A stretch of 64,000 bases of DNA from Rickettsia canadensis str. McKiel (GTDB taxonomy: Bacteria > Pseudomonadota > Alphaproteobacteria > Rickettsiales > Rickettsiaceae), in NCBI RefSeq assembly GCF_000014345.1, contig NC_009879.1, positions 697,501-761,500 on the forward strand, in the 5' to 3' direction. Below are positions 28,419 to 40,275 of the stretch, piece after piece. The translations under genes were made by a program, and so were the position numbers. Below the pieces are notes generated by a model. That model had not been told where the DNA came from and did no database searches. It worked only from the letters and a program-made list of their open reading frames with translations. Each line of letters opens with the position of its first letter. Position 1 is the first letter of the stretch.

Positions 28419-29435
28419 TTATTTATTATGTAATTCCCGTGAGCTTGTAGTGGAAGCTCTGTGTCTAGATACCATAGTCAAGCCACGGTATGACATTGAT
28501 AAGAGCCATTCAAACCCCATACCAACCAAACATAAAATATAAGCAATACCACCTAGATATTGCATATGATTTGTATAAAATTTTTTAAATGCTCCGTCAA
28601 TAATGTCATAAGATATGTGACCGAAAATAATAAGAATACCAAAAATAAAATTTAAATAAAGTAAGAACAAATAGAATGTTTGAAATTTTAATTCTCTACC
28701 TATTAGCTCTTTAAATAAAATAACCAAGATAAATATTAATATTTGAGTATATATAAATTGTAGTAAATAACCTCCGCTCCAAAAAAGTAATTCATAATAA
28801 AATTCTATCTCAATTGGAATAATTTGGATTATGTTTTGCAAACTATTATAAGACCAACAAAAACAAACACAACTTAAGATAAACATTATAATAGTCGATA
28901 ATATGGTAAAATTAACTAGACTACTTAAGTTCGTCCAATCAAAGAAATATAAAATATTTATAGCGTATAATAGCAGCGTAACGCCAAATAAGCTTAACCC
29001 TAAAATAAATACGATATTTTCAAGCATCGGTATATAATTATGCATGACCGGATTATGTCCTGCTATAGGAGAAACGGCTATAAGAATCGTGCTTAAGAAA
29101 GCAAGTTTAGGGTAGATGTTTGGGTTCAGTACAACTATGTCATTCCCACGAAAGCGAGAATCTAGTATATTTTTTCTAGATTCTCGCTTTCGTGGGAATG
29201 ACAAAGACCAAATACTAGCAGTGATAGATAATAACCAAATCAATACCGACACATTAACATAAATCATTAAAGCCGATTTGAAAATATGAGGATTTGGGAA
29301 AAAACTTGATAATTGCGGGGTATGTAATATCACTAAAATAATTGAATATAAACTGGCAAACCCTAAGGATAAAACACCAAGTTTAAGCCAAGAGTTAGTT
29401 AAGCTATTATTTCGTAATTGAGTAATAGAATTCAT
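28419..29435 (-). CDS. Polytopic membrane protein, possibly related to heme-copper oxidase subunit I, with two repeat insertions
   Basis: The 338-residue protein has about eight membrane spans. PIAGHNPVMHNYIPMLEN, FWSGGYLLQFIYTQILIFIL and THMQYLGG-like NHMQYLGGIAYIL recall small oxidase-subunit-I-like proteins in which FW.GGH..QF is typical, but the histidine is Tyr here, so heme binding is doubtful. A near-perfect palindrome (29138-29203) is translated in the middle as FPRKRESRKNILDSRFRGND, and the C-terminal ~20 residues (SRHRASTTSSRELHNK) derive from another element. Function is not established. Confidence 0.6.
   Translation of the reverse strand: MNSITQLRNNSLTNSWLKLGVLSLGFASLYSIILVILHTPQLSSFFPNPHIFKSALMIYVNVSVLIWLLSITASIWSLSFPRKRESRKNILDSRFRGNDIVVLNPNIYPKLAFLSTILIAVSPIAGHNPVMHNYIPMLENIVFILGLSLFGVTLLLYAINILYFFDWTNLSSLVNFTILSTIIMFILSCVCFCWSYNSLQNIIQIIPIEIEFYYELLFWSGGYLLQFIYTQILIFILVILFKELIGRELKFQTFYLFLLYLNFIFGILIIFGHISYDIIDGAFKKFYTNHMQYLGGIAYILCLVGMGFEWLLSMSYRGLTMVSRHRASTTSSRELHNK
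28428..28496. repeat. Palindromic element forming the C-terminus of the membrane protein
   Basis: atgtaattcccgtgagcttg, gtctagataccatagtcaag and ccacggtatgacat. Same family as 18548-18642, shortened interior. It encodes the last residues and stop of the gene ending at 28419. Confidence 0.7.
29138..29203. repeat. Perfect 28-base inverted repeat inside a coding region
   Basis: The arm at 29138-29165 (tgtcattcccacgaaagcga, gaatctag) is matched without error by its inverse complement at 29176-29203, with a ten-base loop (tatatttttt). It is translated in frame on the minus strand. Perfect identity suggests a young insertion or ongoing arm homogenisation. Confidence 0.9.
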
Positions 29436-29571
29436 GATTATAGCAAAATATTAAACAACTATAACAAATATCTCACCATATGATAGAGAATCAATATTTT
29501 TTATTTACTTTTATTTACTTTAAAAATTAACATAAGTTATTAATAAGTTAATTAAGAGTTAATAGTTAGAT

Positions 29572-29992
29572 ATGACTAACCACCTACGTATTGGCATCGG
29601 TATTTTAATCTTTAATAATAGAAATGAAATTTTTTATTATTATTAGGTAAACGTATTAATTCTCATGGCGAGTCTAGCTATGCACCTGCGGGTAGGGCTT
29701 TATGATTTGGGGAAACATTTGAAGAATATGGATTTAGACGAAACAAATCTAATCATTGAAAACCCAAAGTTTATAGCTGTGACCTAACGACATCTTTGAA
29801 AAAGAACAAAAGCATGATGTCTTGATTTTCTTCAAAGCTCATTGTTTAAATAAACATGAATTATAGAATCTAGAAACTCATAATAAGGTAGAAATATGGC
29901 AGTGGTTTGCTCTTAATAATTTACACTATAACCTTTTGCTGCCTCTAAAAAAACTGATTGAGAAAAATGTCATTTATAAAAGAAATTATTGA
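29572..29992 (+). pseudogene. Decayed NUDIX hydrolase gene
   Basis: From ATG 29572: MTNHLRIGIGILIFNNRNEI, then in shifted frames GKRINSHGESSYAPAGRA, FGETFEEYGFR (a broken Nudix box G-x5-E-x7-R-E-x2-E-E), NLIIENPKFIAVT, NDIFEKEQKHDV, FFKAHCLNKHEL and EIWQWFALNNL, ending KKLIEKNVIYKRNY, stop at 29990-29992. Several frameshifts and stops, and loss of the second half of the Nudix box, make it inactive. Confidence 0.75.
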
Positions 29993-29999
29993 TTAACTG

Positions 30000-30170
30000 A
30001 ACTTCTCAGATTTTTAAAAAAATTAGTAGCTGCAATTTGAGCGATATTTTTTCTTTTTCTACTTCAGCAACAGTAGATTTTTTAACAAAACTATCCTGTA
30101 TTTCTTGTTCTTCTTCTATCAAATTTGTATTTTTTCATAATCAAATCTTAGTTTAGCAATATCATTCTAA
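30000..30170 (-). other. Possible coding remnant, unknown
   Basis: The minus strand reads NTNLIEEEQEIQDSFVKKST followed by VAEVEKEKISLKLQ, a charged helical stretch without a start. Too short to identify. The rest of 29993-30236 shows nothing I can support. Confidence 0.25.
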
Positions 30171-30236
30171 CTTAGCAATATTGATAAATGATCATCTTAT
30201 TTAAATAATATAAATTTTATTGTTATAGGGATTTAG

Positions 30237-30313
30237 TGGTGGGTTTGAGAAGACTTGAACTTCCGACCTCACGCTTATCAGGCGTGTGCTCTAACCACCT
30301 GAGCTACAAACCC
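30237..30313 (-). tRNA. tRNA-Ile (anticodon GAT)
   Basis: Read on the minus strand: acceptor GGGTTTG (30313-30307) pairs with CAAACCC (30247-30241). The D-arm has TAGCTCAGGTGGTTAGAGC, the anticodon loop CTGATAA has GAT, and the T-arm has GTTCAAGTC. Discriminator A at 30240 and an encoded CCA (30239-30237) follow. In Rickettsia the rRNA genes are split, so a lone tRNA-Ile outside an rRNA operon is not surprising. Confidence 0.96.
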
Positions 30314-30336
30314 ACAATTCAAGAATATCATGGATG

Positions 30337-30412
30337 TGGTGAGCTCGCCGGGATTCGAACCCGGGACCCTTTGATTAAAAGTCAAATGCTCTACCGACTG
30401 AGCTACGAGCTC
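30337..30412 (-). tRNA. tRNA-Lys (anticodon TTT)
   Basis: Minus strand: acceptor GAGCTCG (30412-30406) pairs with CGAGCTC (30347-30341). D-arm TAGCTCAGTCGGTAGAGC, anticodon loop CTTTTAA with TTT, T-loop GTTCGAATC. Discriminator A at 30340 and an encoded CCA (30339-30337) follow. It lies just upstream of tRNA-Ile, 23 bases away, in the same direction. The window also encodes the class I LysRS that should charge it. Confidence 0.97.
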
Positions 30413-30523
30413 TTCAATATAAATATATTCAAAAATTATGTTTTACTTTATCGCTGAAAAAGGCTAATCTGTCAACAATTATTTTATCATGACTAATCTA
30501 AATATGGATAATTTGAGAACTCT

Positions 30524-30630
30524 AAGTCATTGCAAGGAAATTTACACTAGTAAATTGACGCAGCAATCTAGTTAATATTTTTTATTTTTTTCTGGATTTC
30601 CACAATCCTTTTAGTTACTTGCAATAACGA
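30524..30630. repeat. Palindromic element upstream of kdsB (gtcattgcaag family)
   Basis: Left arm aagtcattgcaaggaaattt ... gacgcagcaatctag; right arm ctggatttccacaatcct ... acttgcaataacga. Interior is T-rich with no frame. Same family as the GIY-YIG-carrying element at 60317-60664. Confidence 0.65.
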
Positions 30631-30658
30631 TATTTATTTAATTAAATGTAGTAAATGT

Positions 30659-31393
30659 ATGAAGCATTCAGATGTTGCTGTAATTATTCCATCAAGGTTA
30701 AGTTCCACTAGGCTCAAACAAAAACCTTTACAGCTTATAGGTTCTATAACTTTAATAGAGAGAGTATTTAAACAAGTAAGTCAGGCTAACCTTGAACATA
30801 CATACGTTACAACTGACTCAGAAGAGATAGCAAAAATTATTAAAAAAGTCGGAGGGAAAGTAATATTCACGAATAGTAATATTCCAACTGGTACTGATCG
30901 TACTTATGAAGCTTTTAAATTAATTCCAAATAATCAAAATATTAATTACATAGTTAACGTACAGGGAGATATGCCGTTCATTGAACCTAGCTCTATTTTA
31001 AAAATTATAGAATATTTAAAAAACAGCGAATATGATATTGTTACACCGGTAGTAAAAGTAGATAAGGAATCAGTGGAAGCTGCTAGTAATGTTACCGTAG
31101 CCGTTAACTCGGCGGGGAAAGCATTGTATTTTTCGCGTAGTCTTATTCCAAATGGTGCAGAAGAATTTTTATATCATGTAGGCATCTATGGTTTTTGCAA
31201 AAGTGCTTTAGAAAAATTTATATCTATTAAGCCTACTTTTCTAGAAAAAACAGAACGTTTAGAACAACTACGTATTCTTGAAAACAATATAGCTATAGGC
31301 ACATGTCTAGTTAATAATGTTCCTATTTCCGTGGATACGGAAGAAGATTTACAAAAAGCAATAAAATTTTATGAAAATATTAGTAAACTATGA
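30659..31393 (+). CDS. kdsB: CMP-KDO synthetase
   Basis: Activates 3-deoxy-D-manno-octulosonate with CTP for LPS inner-core synthesis. The 244-residue cytoplasmic protein shows the nucleotide-binding start [18 protein letters not shown] (7-24), [16 protein letters not shown], and the metal site [12 protein letters not shown]. All substrate residues are present. The enzyme consumes CTP, and the next gene downstream, CTP synthase, is dead. Confidence 0.96.
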   Translation: MKHSDVAVIIPSRLSSTRLKQKPLQLIGSITLIERVFKQVSQANLEHTYVTTDSEEIAKIIKKVGGKVIFTNSNIPTGTDRTYEAFKLIPNNQNINYIVNVQGDMPFIEPSSILKIIEYLKNSEYDIVTPVVKVDKESVEAASNVTVAVNSAGKALYFSRSLIPNGAEEFLYHVGIYGFCKSALEKFISIKPTFLEKTERLEQLRILENNIAIGTCLVNNVPISVDTEEDLQKAIKFYENISKL

Positions 31394-31532
31394 CACAAAT
31401 AGTGAATTAATACACCATGCAATAAATATTGAATATAAAAAGCAAAAGCCAGCTTCCACCTTTAATTATATAAATAATATTTTGAAATCGGGATTTAGAA
31501 CCGCTTCAAATTCCAATTTCTACAACTTAAAT

Positions 31533-31565
31533 CAATAGCAAATTACCTATAGTAATTTTGCTATT
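31533..31565. repeat. Short palindrome, copy 2
   Basis: aatagcaaattac, loop ctata, gtaattttgctatt. Matches copy 1 at 2125-2154 in its left arm and loop context. It lies between kdsB and the pyrG relic. The rest of 31394-31605 holds no frame I recognise. Confidence 0.45.
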
Positions 31566-31605
31566 AGCAATAAACCAGGTTTGTAATAAATAACGATATT
31601 GATTT

Positions 31606-33206
31606 ATGGTAAGTATCATTTTTGTTAACGGTGGCATTGTTTCATCACTCGGTAAAAGGTCTAACCGCTGTATCTCTTGCTATATGCTATTGCAAGCAAA
31701 AGGTTTTAGAGTAAGTGTACGAAAACTAGACCATTATCTTAATGTAGAACGGAGAAGTATATGTCGGATGACGGAGCAAAAACCGATCTAGAGCTTGGAC
31801 ACTATCAACGTTTTACCAGAGTTTCAGCATACAAATTTGATAGCATCACAACAAGTACTATATATTCAAGATTACTTCAAGATGAACCTTTACGAAATTA
31901 CACCGGCGTTACCATTCAAGTCATCCCGCATGTTACGAATATAATAAAAGATTTTTCAAACACCAAGGATTTGGATTTTGTTATTTACGAAATAGGTGGT
32001 ACAGTCCGGCAATATTAAAGGTGTACTGTTTTTTGAAGCTATAAGGCAAATCGGTAACAAATTAAAAAGTGAGCATTGTTTATTTATTCATTTAATATTA
32101 TTACCGTATGTTAAAAGCGCTTGTGAACTATAAAAACAAAACCTTACCCAACACTCAGTTAAAGGATTATGTGCTATAAGGTATTGCACCTAATATATCG
32201 TGTGTCGTGTAGAACATAACATTTCAAAACATAAAATAGATAAAATAGCTTTATTTTGTAATTATAGAGTCTGAGTATGTTAATAGATCAAAAAATATAT
32301 ATTTAGTATCGATTACATATCACAAGTCAGATCTTAACAATAAAGTATTAAAATTTTTTAATCTTAATATTACAACGTCTAAATTAGATAAATGGCATGA
32401 TATAATTGATAGACTAAAAGATTCTAGCTCTAAGATCGCTATTAATAACTAACATATCATAAATTAAAAGACGTTTATAAATCAGTAATCGAAGCACTGT
32501 ACCGTGCCGGTATTTATTACAAATACAAAATTGATTTAGTATCGATAAACATCGAAAATCTAACCGAAGAGAATATTAATAAAAAATTATTAGGTATAGA
32601 CAAACATTTTAGTCCCTGGAGGAGTTGGAGAGCGGGCCACTGAAGAAAAAATTATAGCAATAAAATATGCTCGTACTAATAATATTCTTTTGTAGAATAT
32701 ATTTCGGTATGCCACTTGCGACGATTGAAATAGCTCATAATTTAATTGGTATTACTGTATCAGAAGAGTTTAAAATAGCAGGCACAAAGATTATTGAAAA
32801 AATATGTAAGAATGATGCAAATTTAATAAACTCAAAAATAACAATTAATGTAAAACAGACTATACGTCTCGGCTCTTATCCTTGTAGTTTGATCGCGAGT
32901 ACCATTGCAGCTAATGCTTATAAAAGCCTTGAAATAAATGAACAACATCATCATAGATACAAATTATAATTAATGAATTGCAAAATTTTTTTGAAAAAAC
33001 GGGATAAAATTTAGCGGTTTTGTAAAGATGAAGAGATTATAGAAATAATTGAACTACTATCACTGCACTGGTTTATAGGAGTACAATTTCATCAAGACTT
33101 TAAATCTAAACTTTTTGAAGCTCATCCTTTATTTACTGAGTTTGTTAAGGATACAATTGAGTATAATAAATATGCAAAAAGTAATCAACAATATAGAGTA
33201 CTATAA
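31606..33206 (+). pseudogene. pyrG: Decayed CTP synthase
   Basis: The N-terminus is recognisable ([20 protein letters not shown], then [20 protein letters not shown]). After a frameshift come [38 protein letters not shown] and [11 protein letters not shown]. Later pieces are [14 protein letters not shown] decayed text, [15 protein letters not shown] in the amidotransferase hinge, then [16 protein letters not shown] (the nucleophile region, with Cys replaced) and a C-terminus [12 protein letters not shown] and [20 protein letters not shown] ending at 33206. At least six frame breaks plus loss of key residues: no functional enzyme can be made. De novo UTP to CTP conversion is therefore lost unless another copy exists. 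Confidence 0.93.
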
Positions 33207-33212
33207 AAAACC

Positions 33213-33241
33213 TTGACATAATTTTTGTTATAGTTTAGGTT
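33213..33241 (+). promoter_or_regulatory. Possible promoter of the Tlc transporter gene
   Basis: TTGACA at 33213-33218 and TAGGTT at 33236-33241 are spaced by 17 bases, starting just after the pyrG relic. The -35 is consensus and the -10 weak. It lies 17 bases before the ATG at 33258, which would give a very short leader. Confidence 0.3.
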
Positions 33242-33257
33242 GCATAAAAATAAGCTC

Positions 33258-34793
33258 ATGTGTAAATTAATGGATGCCTTAGATTCGAACTTCACAATTT
33301 GGAACAAAGCTAGAAACAGTAAATATAGGCATATAGTATGGCCGATTAGATCGTATGAATTAACCAAATTCATTCCAATGGCTTTATTAATGTTTTTTAT
33401 TCTACTTAATCAAAACTTAGTTCGTAGCATTAAAGACAGTTTTGTTGTTACCTTAATTAGCTCAGAAGTATTGAGTTTTATCAAACTTTGGGGTGAAATG
33501 CCTATGGGCGTTTTATTTGTTATTCTTTACTCTAAACTTTGTAATCTTATGACAACAGAGCACGTTTTTAGAATAATTACTGGTACTTTTTTATTTTTCT
33601 TCACAATTTTTGGTTTTATTTTATTTCCGCATAGAGATTTTTTTCATCCCGATCCGGAATTAGTCAAACATTATATAATCATTCTTCCTCATTTAAAATG
33701 GTTTTTAATCATGTGGGGGCAGTGGAGTTTAGTATTATTTTATATTATGGGAGAGTTGTGGCCGGTTATAGTATTTACCCTTTTATATTGGCAGCTTGCG
33801 AATAAAATTACTAAAGTTGAAGAAGCACCAAGATTTTATTCGTTTTTTACTTTATTCGGACAAACTAATTTACTTATCTCAGGAACCGTAATTATTTATT
33901 TTGCTAAGAGCAATCATTTCTTACTTCCTTTATTTTCCCATCTAAACGATACAAATGAGATTCTTTTAAAATCATTTATTACAGTTATTTTAATATCAGG
34001 ATTAATTTGTTTAGCTCTTCATAAATTTATTGATAAATCAGTGGTAGAAGCTGACAAAAATGTTAAATTTAAAAATCAAAGAACGGATATACTAAAATTA
34101 AGCTTAGTCGAAAGTGCAAAAGTAATATTCACTTCTAGATATCTTGGTTTTATTTATCTTATTGTAATGTCTTATTCTATAAGTATTAGTCTAATAGAAG
34201 GATTATGGATGTCAAAAGTAAAACAACTCTATCCTGCTACAAAAGATTTTATATCTTATCACGGTGAAGTATTGTTTTGGACGGGAGTAATCACGTTAGT
34301 TAGTGCATTTTTAGGAAGTAGTTTAATTAGAATATGCGGCTGGTTTTGGGGAGCTATCATAACACCGATTATGATGTTTGGAGCAGGCGTTATGTTTTTT
34401 TCATTTACAGTTTTTGAAAATCACCTAGTAAATGTTGCAAATACTCTTGGTTATAGTTCACCGCTTGTCATTATAGTTTTTATCGGCGGACTTTGGCATG
34501 TACTTTCTAAATCCGTCAAATATTCACTTTTCGATGCTACTAAAGAAATGGTATATATTCCACTCGATAGTGAAATAAAGACCAAAGGTAAAGCTGCTGT
34601 TGATGTTATGGGTACTAAAATCGGCAAATCAATAGGTGCTATTATTCAATTCATATCCTTTAGTATTTTTCCGCATGCCGTGCATAACGACATAACCGGT
34701 TTATTGATGTTTAGCTTTATTATCGTATGTTTATTATGGCTATACAGTGTGAAAGTGTTATCGAAACACTATAATAATCTCATTAAACGCTAA
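33258..34793 (+). CDS. tlc2: Tlc-family nucleotide transporter (ATP/ADP translocase type)
   Basis: A 511-residue inner-membrane protein with twelve predicted spans. Family segments are [20 protein letters not shown] (near the start), [35 protein letters not shown], the C-terminal [17 protein letters not shown] and [10 protein letters not shown]. Its location beside mdh matches the tlc2 locus of R. prowazekii as I recall it. Tlc proteins exchange or import host nucleotides; different paralogues prefer ATP/ADP or other NTPs, and the substrate of this one cannot be read from sequence. I prefer ATG 33258 over an upstream TTG at 33240. Confidence 0.92.
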   Translation: MCKLMDALDSNFTIWNKARNSKYRHIVWPIRSYELTKFIPMALLMFFILLNQNLVRSIKDSFVVTLISSEVLSFIKLWGEMPMGVLFVILYSKLCNLMTTEHVFRIITGTFLFFFTIFGFILFPHRDFFHPDPELVKHYIIILPHLKWFLIMWGQWSLVLFYIMGELWPVIVFTLLYWQLANKITKVEEAPRFYSFFTLFGQTNLLISGTVIIYFAKSNHFLLPLFSHLNDTNEILLKSFITVILISGLICLALHKFIDKSVVEADKNVKFKNQRTDILKLSLVESAKVIFTSRYLGFIYLIVMSYSISISLIEGLWMSKVKQLYPATKDFISYHGEVLFWTGVITLVSAFLGSSLIRICGWFWGAIITPIMMFGAGVMFFSFTVFENHLVNVANTLGYSSPLVIIVFIGGLWHVLSKSVKYSLFDATKEMVYIPLDSEIKTKGKAAVDVMGTKIGKSIGAIIQFISFSIFPHAVHNDITGLLMFSFIIVCLLWLYSVKVLSKHYNNLIKR

Positions 34794-34839
34794 AACTTTT
34801 TTAAAATAATATCCTTTCAAAAAATCTTTTCTCTCATAA

Positions 34840-35832
<993 letters not shown>

Positions 35833-35964
35833 ATGATAAGATTATATTTTTTTAATTGCAGCACAAATGTAACAAAATTTAAAATATTGAATTAATATTA
35901 ATTATTAGTATTATTAGTTTAACATAAATGCAGTTTAGTTTATTTTTATTATTAGAGAAAAATT

Positions 35965-38606
35965 ATGAAACGCAAAAATGAATGAGACCAGCTAATAAGA
36001 AATCTTTATTTAATAAAAAATACTAATTTAAGTAATCTTTTAGAAAAAGATAAACTAGCTATAACACAATAACTAATTTTATAGAAGCTCTAATAAATAA
36101 AATAGACCCTAGAAAACCAGGACCGTATATTTCTCAGCAACAAGCTAATTTCAAAGTAGCAAATGATAAAAGTATACAAGGTGCTAAGAAAGAAATTTAT
36201 TTAAAAAACCTACCTATTAGTATTGGTAAAGTTGAAGGCTTTAAGGAAAATGCAAAAGGTATAAAAACAAAGGCTCAACTCAAAGTACTGATATCCCCCT
36301 CAGATTTTTTAGAATTATTAAGACTAAGTAATTCATTACCGGTCACTAATGAGCAAAACCTAAAAATAAACGGTAATATTAATCTATTGCAATTGATGAA
36401 GAAATTGTTCAGAAAGTAAGGAAAAAAAGCTTAAAGATACACAAGTACTTACCTCACAAAAAAACGAGCAAGCTATAACACACGGTCAACAAAAAGTAGA
36501 GCTTAACCTTAAAGAGAAATAATAAAGTTAAGAGAAGAAGTGCAAGAAACAATCAAAAATCCGACTAAGAACGAAGAATTTAATAAGACATCAAAAGAAA
36601 TTTTAGATTTGATTAATAATATCAACTCTAATCAACCATCTAGATTGCAGGCAACTAGAAATAAAATCCTTAGTGCTGGAGGAAGTCCAAATACTAAAAA
36701 TACCAAAATAAATGAATTTTTTCTTGAACAACACGAATGGGATAAATTTTAAGAATTAATAGAAAGATTACAAAAAAAAGAGCCTAGAGAAAAATTAGAT
36801 GAAATGACAAATTTTGATGATGGGATTAATTCATTAGATAAAAATATCATTCTAGAATCAATGCAAACGACACAAAAAGTGTAACAAGCTTCCAATCAAA
36901 CAGTACAAGAGATTATAAGAAGTAAATTTTTATACCTTGATAATACTTAGAATTTTTCAAACGGTTTACAAAATTTATTCGAGAAATTCAAAAATAAAGA
37001 AGAAAAAGGAGGAAAAGAATTTATAGAAGCTGCTAAGAATATACTTAGCAGAAGTATCTCAGTAAATCAAAATTACTTCCGTAATACAGATAAATTCAAG
37101 CGAATTAGATTTGCAATATAAGATGTTGCTAATAGATCATGCAGATAATATCTCGCAAAATATAAAGGAGACACTAGTCTTATATGCCGGGAGTAATAAC
37201 AATAACAAGATTGATATATTATCTGAAGAATTAGCAAAGAAATTTAAAAATATATCAAATTTAATCAAACAAAATGAATCGGTACTACAAAGAGGAACAG
37301 GTAAATATTCTCCTGCTTTAAAAACTATACTGGAAGCTGCTATACCTAGTTGTCACCAGCAATAAGTACATTCCTCAACAGAACTTTTTACAAAACTATA
37401 AAATGCATTTAATGAACTAGAACAATTCACTAATAAAACATTAATAGATGCCGGCAAAGCTTATAAACAATAGACAAATATTAATTCTAAATCTCATACC
37501 GTTTCTAGCTCTTCTTCTATTGATTTGGAAATATCAAGTGCAATACAAGGAGAATTGTCTACCACATTTGGAAAAAGCAGCTCTACTAATTTAATTGAAG
37601 CTCTTGATTTAGCACAACCACAAATTTTATCAAATTCAAATACAGCAAAAGATAAGTTAACAGCAACAAAAGAACTACAAAAATTGATTCAACAGAAAGA
37701 AGTAAAAAATGAAAAGCTTACTCATTATCTATAAGAAGAAATAGATAATATTTATAAGACAATAGGTATACTTGAAGAAATTAAGGAACATGAAAAGAGT
37801 GAAAATTTATGTGATCCTCGCATGTTAAATAAAAATTATTATAAGCTAACTGATCTACATGAGGAACATAGAACACATACTTTACGAGACGACACAAGTT
37901 TAGATATAAGGGATATAACTATTTAAAATGGGATGATGAGTGCATGCCATTTCCTATCCAAAAATCTTATGGTGCTGGAAATGTTTTAGGTAGGTTAAAA
38001 GAGGCTGTAGATGATTATATATCTGAGCTACAAAATGAAAAGCTATCTAAAGAAAAGAAACGTCTCCGAAACAGGTTAATATAGACATGTATTACCTAAA
38101 ATACGTAACTTATTTAATGATGAACTTTCTAAAACATCTCCAAAGCATATTTGGCAATCAACCCAAGATCAACCTAAAATATCTACAGGAGCAGTTACCG
38201 GTGTAAAAGATATAATAGCAAGATTTGAAAAAGGCTCTAATAGCAAAATAACAAGATACTGGACATCAACCCAGAGGCATGGGATAAATTAATTGGGAAG
38301 AAGAAAAACAGAAAGGTAGAAGGAAAGAGCATGAACTAATAAGACCTCGTACAAAATTTGTAATAGAACATTTCTAATCATACTCAATCTAAAGATAATG
38401 CACCTAAAAAACAAATTAAGACTTATATAGAAGTGAGTGAAGATATAAATATAAAAGAAAATAATACAAAAAACTTAAAAGATAAATTTGAAAAATCAGC
38501 AAAAGAAGCGAAACAAATTGGCACACAGGCACAGCAAAGATCTAAGTTTTTAAGTAATTCTAGCATAAAACCTACAGTTCAGAATAAAAACGGAAGAATT
38601 ATCTAA
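35965..38606 (+). pseudogene. Large decayed hydrophilic protein gene
   Basis: About 2.6 kb of plus-strand sequence reads as Lys/Glu/Asn/Gln-rich helical protein in three alternating frames. Pieces include NKIDPRKPGPYISQQQANFK-like text near 36100, EEFNKTSKEILDLINNINSN (36572 onward), NLFEKFKNKEEKGGKEFIEA, DISQNIKETLVLYAGSNNNN-like text at 37150, LIEALDLAQPQILSNSNTAK and, near the end, DKFEKSAKEAKQIGTQAQQR with KPTVQNKNGRII. An ATG at 35965 with an upstream AGAGAAA may be the old start. It suggests a long coiled-coil or surface/secreted protein. I believe R. prowazekii has a large hypothetical gene at this place next to mdh, but cannot verify homology. Confidence 0.7.
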
Positions 38607-38639
38607 TCTTTATTGAATAGCGGATTATATGATAATGCG

Positions 38640-40007
38640 CTATTTGCGTTTACATAAAACTAATACTGTACTAATTAATATCATAAGCAAAAATATGATA
38701 AAACTTAAAGTTAGAGGTAGCGACTTAAAGTTTTTCCACAACAACATACTAAAGAAAGGAGTACTTGAGGATAGAATAATACCTCCAAGAGAATGTGATA
38801 GACTATAAAGTCTCATTTTAACATTAGTCTTAAACAGGGATTGAATAATAATTTGTAGCGGTACTGCATAAAATGCTGCAAGCCCTATTAATATAACAGG
38901 ACAGAGCAGATTAAATATTTTTTTGTATAACATTATTTGCATCCATAAAGCAACAATAATGCTAGCAAATAAAGCCCATATAATCTGTTTTAAAGGGTTT
39001 ATTTTATCGGCAAGTAGTCCTGCAAATAATGCAGATATCCCATAGGTAGTAGTAAGAGCTATATTCATAAACCTTATTTCAGGATGATTTATAAAAGTTA
39101 TTTTGGCTAAAAAAACTCCCAAGAAAATTACTAAAAAGTGATACATGCCTCCAATAGCACCATTTATTAGTAATGCTATTATAAAAGAGAATAAATTATC
39201 TTTTATAATTTTTATTTGCTGCATACAGCTAAATTCAAAAAGCTTAAGACAAGATGAATTTAAGGACGAGTCTACACAATGTGCATTAGTACGTGAATAC
39301 CGAGGAGTTCCACAAAATGCACTTGTATCAAACTTTTTGAATGACACTGAATTTTTATAATATAAAAATTCAATACTTTCTTTAAAAAAATTTTTCATCA
39401 AAATAGCAAATAAACCGAATATTGCACCGATAAAGAAATTAAAACGCCATAAATACTCGATACTAGAATTACTAGCGTAATAATAAGCTATAGACGCAAG
39501 TAATGCACCTATTTGACCACAACATGAAACTATCCCTATGTTTAAATTTTTTCGGTTATATCCTGTTTTTTCAGCTACATAAACCTTTATTCCATCAATT
39601 TCTCCAGCAAGACTTACTAAAAAAACCATTCGGCACAATGTTAGTATTACTGTAGCAAAAATCCCTATCATCTCAAAGGAAGGGGTAATAGCAATTAATC
39701 CGGTAGAAATGCTACTTATGAACATCGATATCTTAATAGATTTAGTACGCCCGTATTTATCTCCGATAAATCCAAAAATTAAAGACCCTAAAGGTCGTAC
39801 TATAACGGCTGCACTAAGAACTGCAAAAAAACCGAGTAGTTGTTTATCATGCTCTATACTAGGCAAAAAATTTTGCGCAAGTATACTAGCTGATAAACTG
39901 AACAGAGCATAATCATAATAACGAATAATTGTTGTAAAAAATGCAACTAAAAAAGCTGAATTAGACATATAATATTTTATTTTGGTGACAACATCATATG
40001 ACACCAA
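38640..40007 (-). CDS. MFS metabolite/H+ symporter (ProP-like) with in-frame repeat insertion
   Basis: The 455-residue protein has twelve spans and the MFS loop motif [16 protein letters not shown] (78-93). The N-terminal [18 protein letters not shown] and RPLGSLIFG resemble the metabolite:H+ symporter family that includes ProP; the substrate is unknown. Residues 221-264 ([20 protein letters not shown] region) form a Cys/Ser-rich insert in the large central cytoplasmic loop, a place that tolerates length change. Met14 (39968), just before a hydrophobic segment, is a plausible alternative start. Confidence 0.85.
   Translation of the reverse strand: MVSYDVVTKIKYYMSNSAFLVAFFTTIIRYYDYALFSLSASILAQNFLPSIEHDKQLLGFFAVLSAAVIVRPLGSLIFGFIGDKYGRTKSIKISMFISSISTGLIAITPSFEMIGIFATVILTLCRMVFLVSLAGEIDGIKVYVAEKTGYNRKNLNIGIVSCCGQIGALLASIAYYYASNSSIEYLWRFNFFIGAIFGLFAILMKNFFKESIEFLYYKNSVSFKKFDTSAFCGTPRYSRTNAHCVDSSLNSSCLKLFEFSCMQQIKIIKDNLFSFIIALLINGAIGGMYHFLVIFLGVFLAKITFINHPEIRFMNIALTTTYGISALFAGLLADKINPLKQIIWALFASIIVALWMQIMLYKKIFNLLCPVILIGLAAFYAVPLQIIIQSLFKTNVKMRLYSLSHSLGGIILSSSTPFFSMLLWKNFKSLPLTLSFIIFLLMILISTVLVLCKRK
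39215..39347 (-). repeat. In-frame palindromic insertion in the MFS transporter
   Basis: The insert encodes [20 protein letters not shown]; its ends (aaaaagtttga and ttaagctttttgaattta on the minus strand) are inverted. The high Cys/Ser content is foreign to the host protein. No second copy of this family is seen in the window. Confidence 0.6.
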
Positions 40008-40275
40008 CTATTTAGTTTCAATATAAAAATCTTTTATTGATTTTACTACTGTAGTTTTAATTATAATTCAGTATCATCTAGCTGCTTGACCACGGTATAC
40101 ACAAAAAACAACCGAAGGTACTAATAATTTTAGTATTTTTAAATCCCACTACAAGCTCAACTTTATTGCATGGATCGGTAAATGCTCTCTTTATATGGCA
40201 TGTAGAAATGACATATTTAAAGAGCCCATGAATTCTTGAAAAAAATATAACCTTTTTAAAACCCTAGGATAATAA

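Noticed and set aside
37111..37365. Small open frames within 36540-37734 as separate genes
   Set aside because: They join in shifted frames to one continuous decayed protein, so they are fragments of the same pseudogene.
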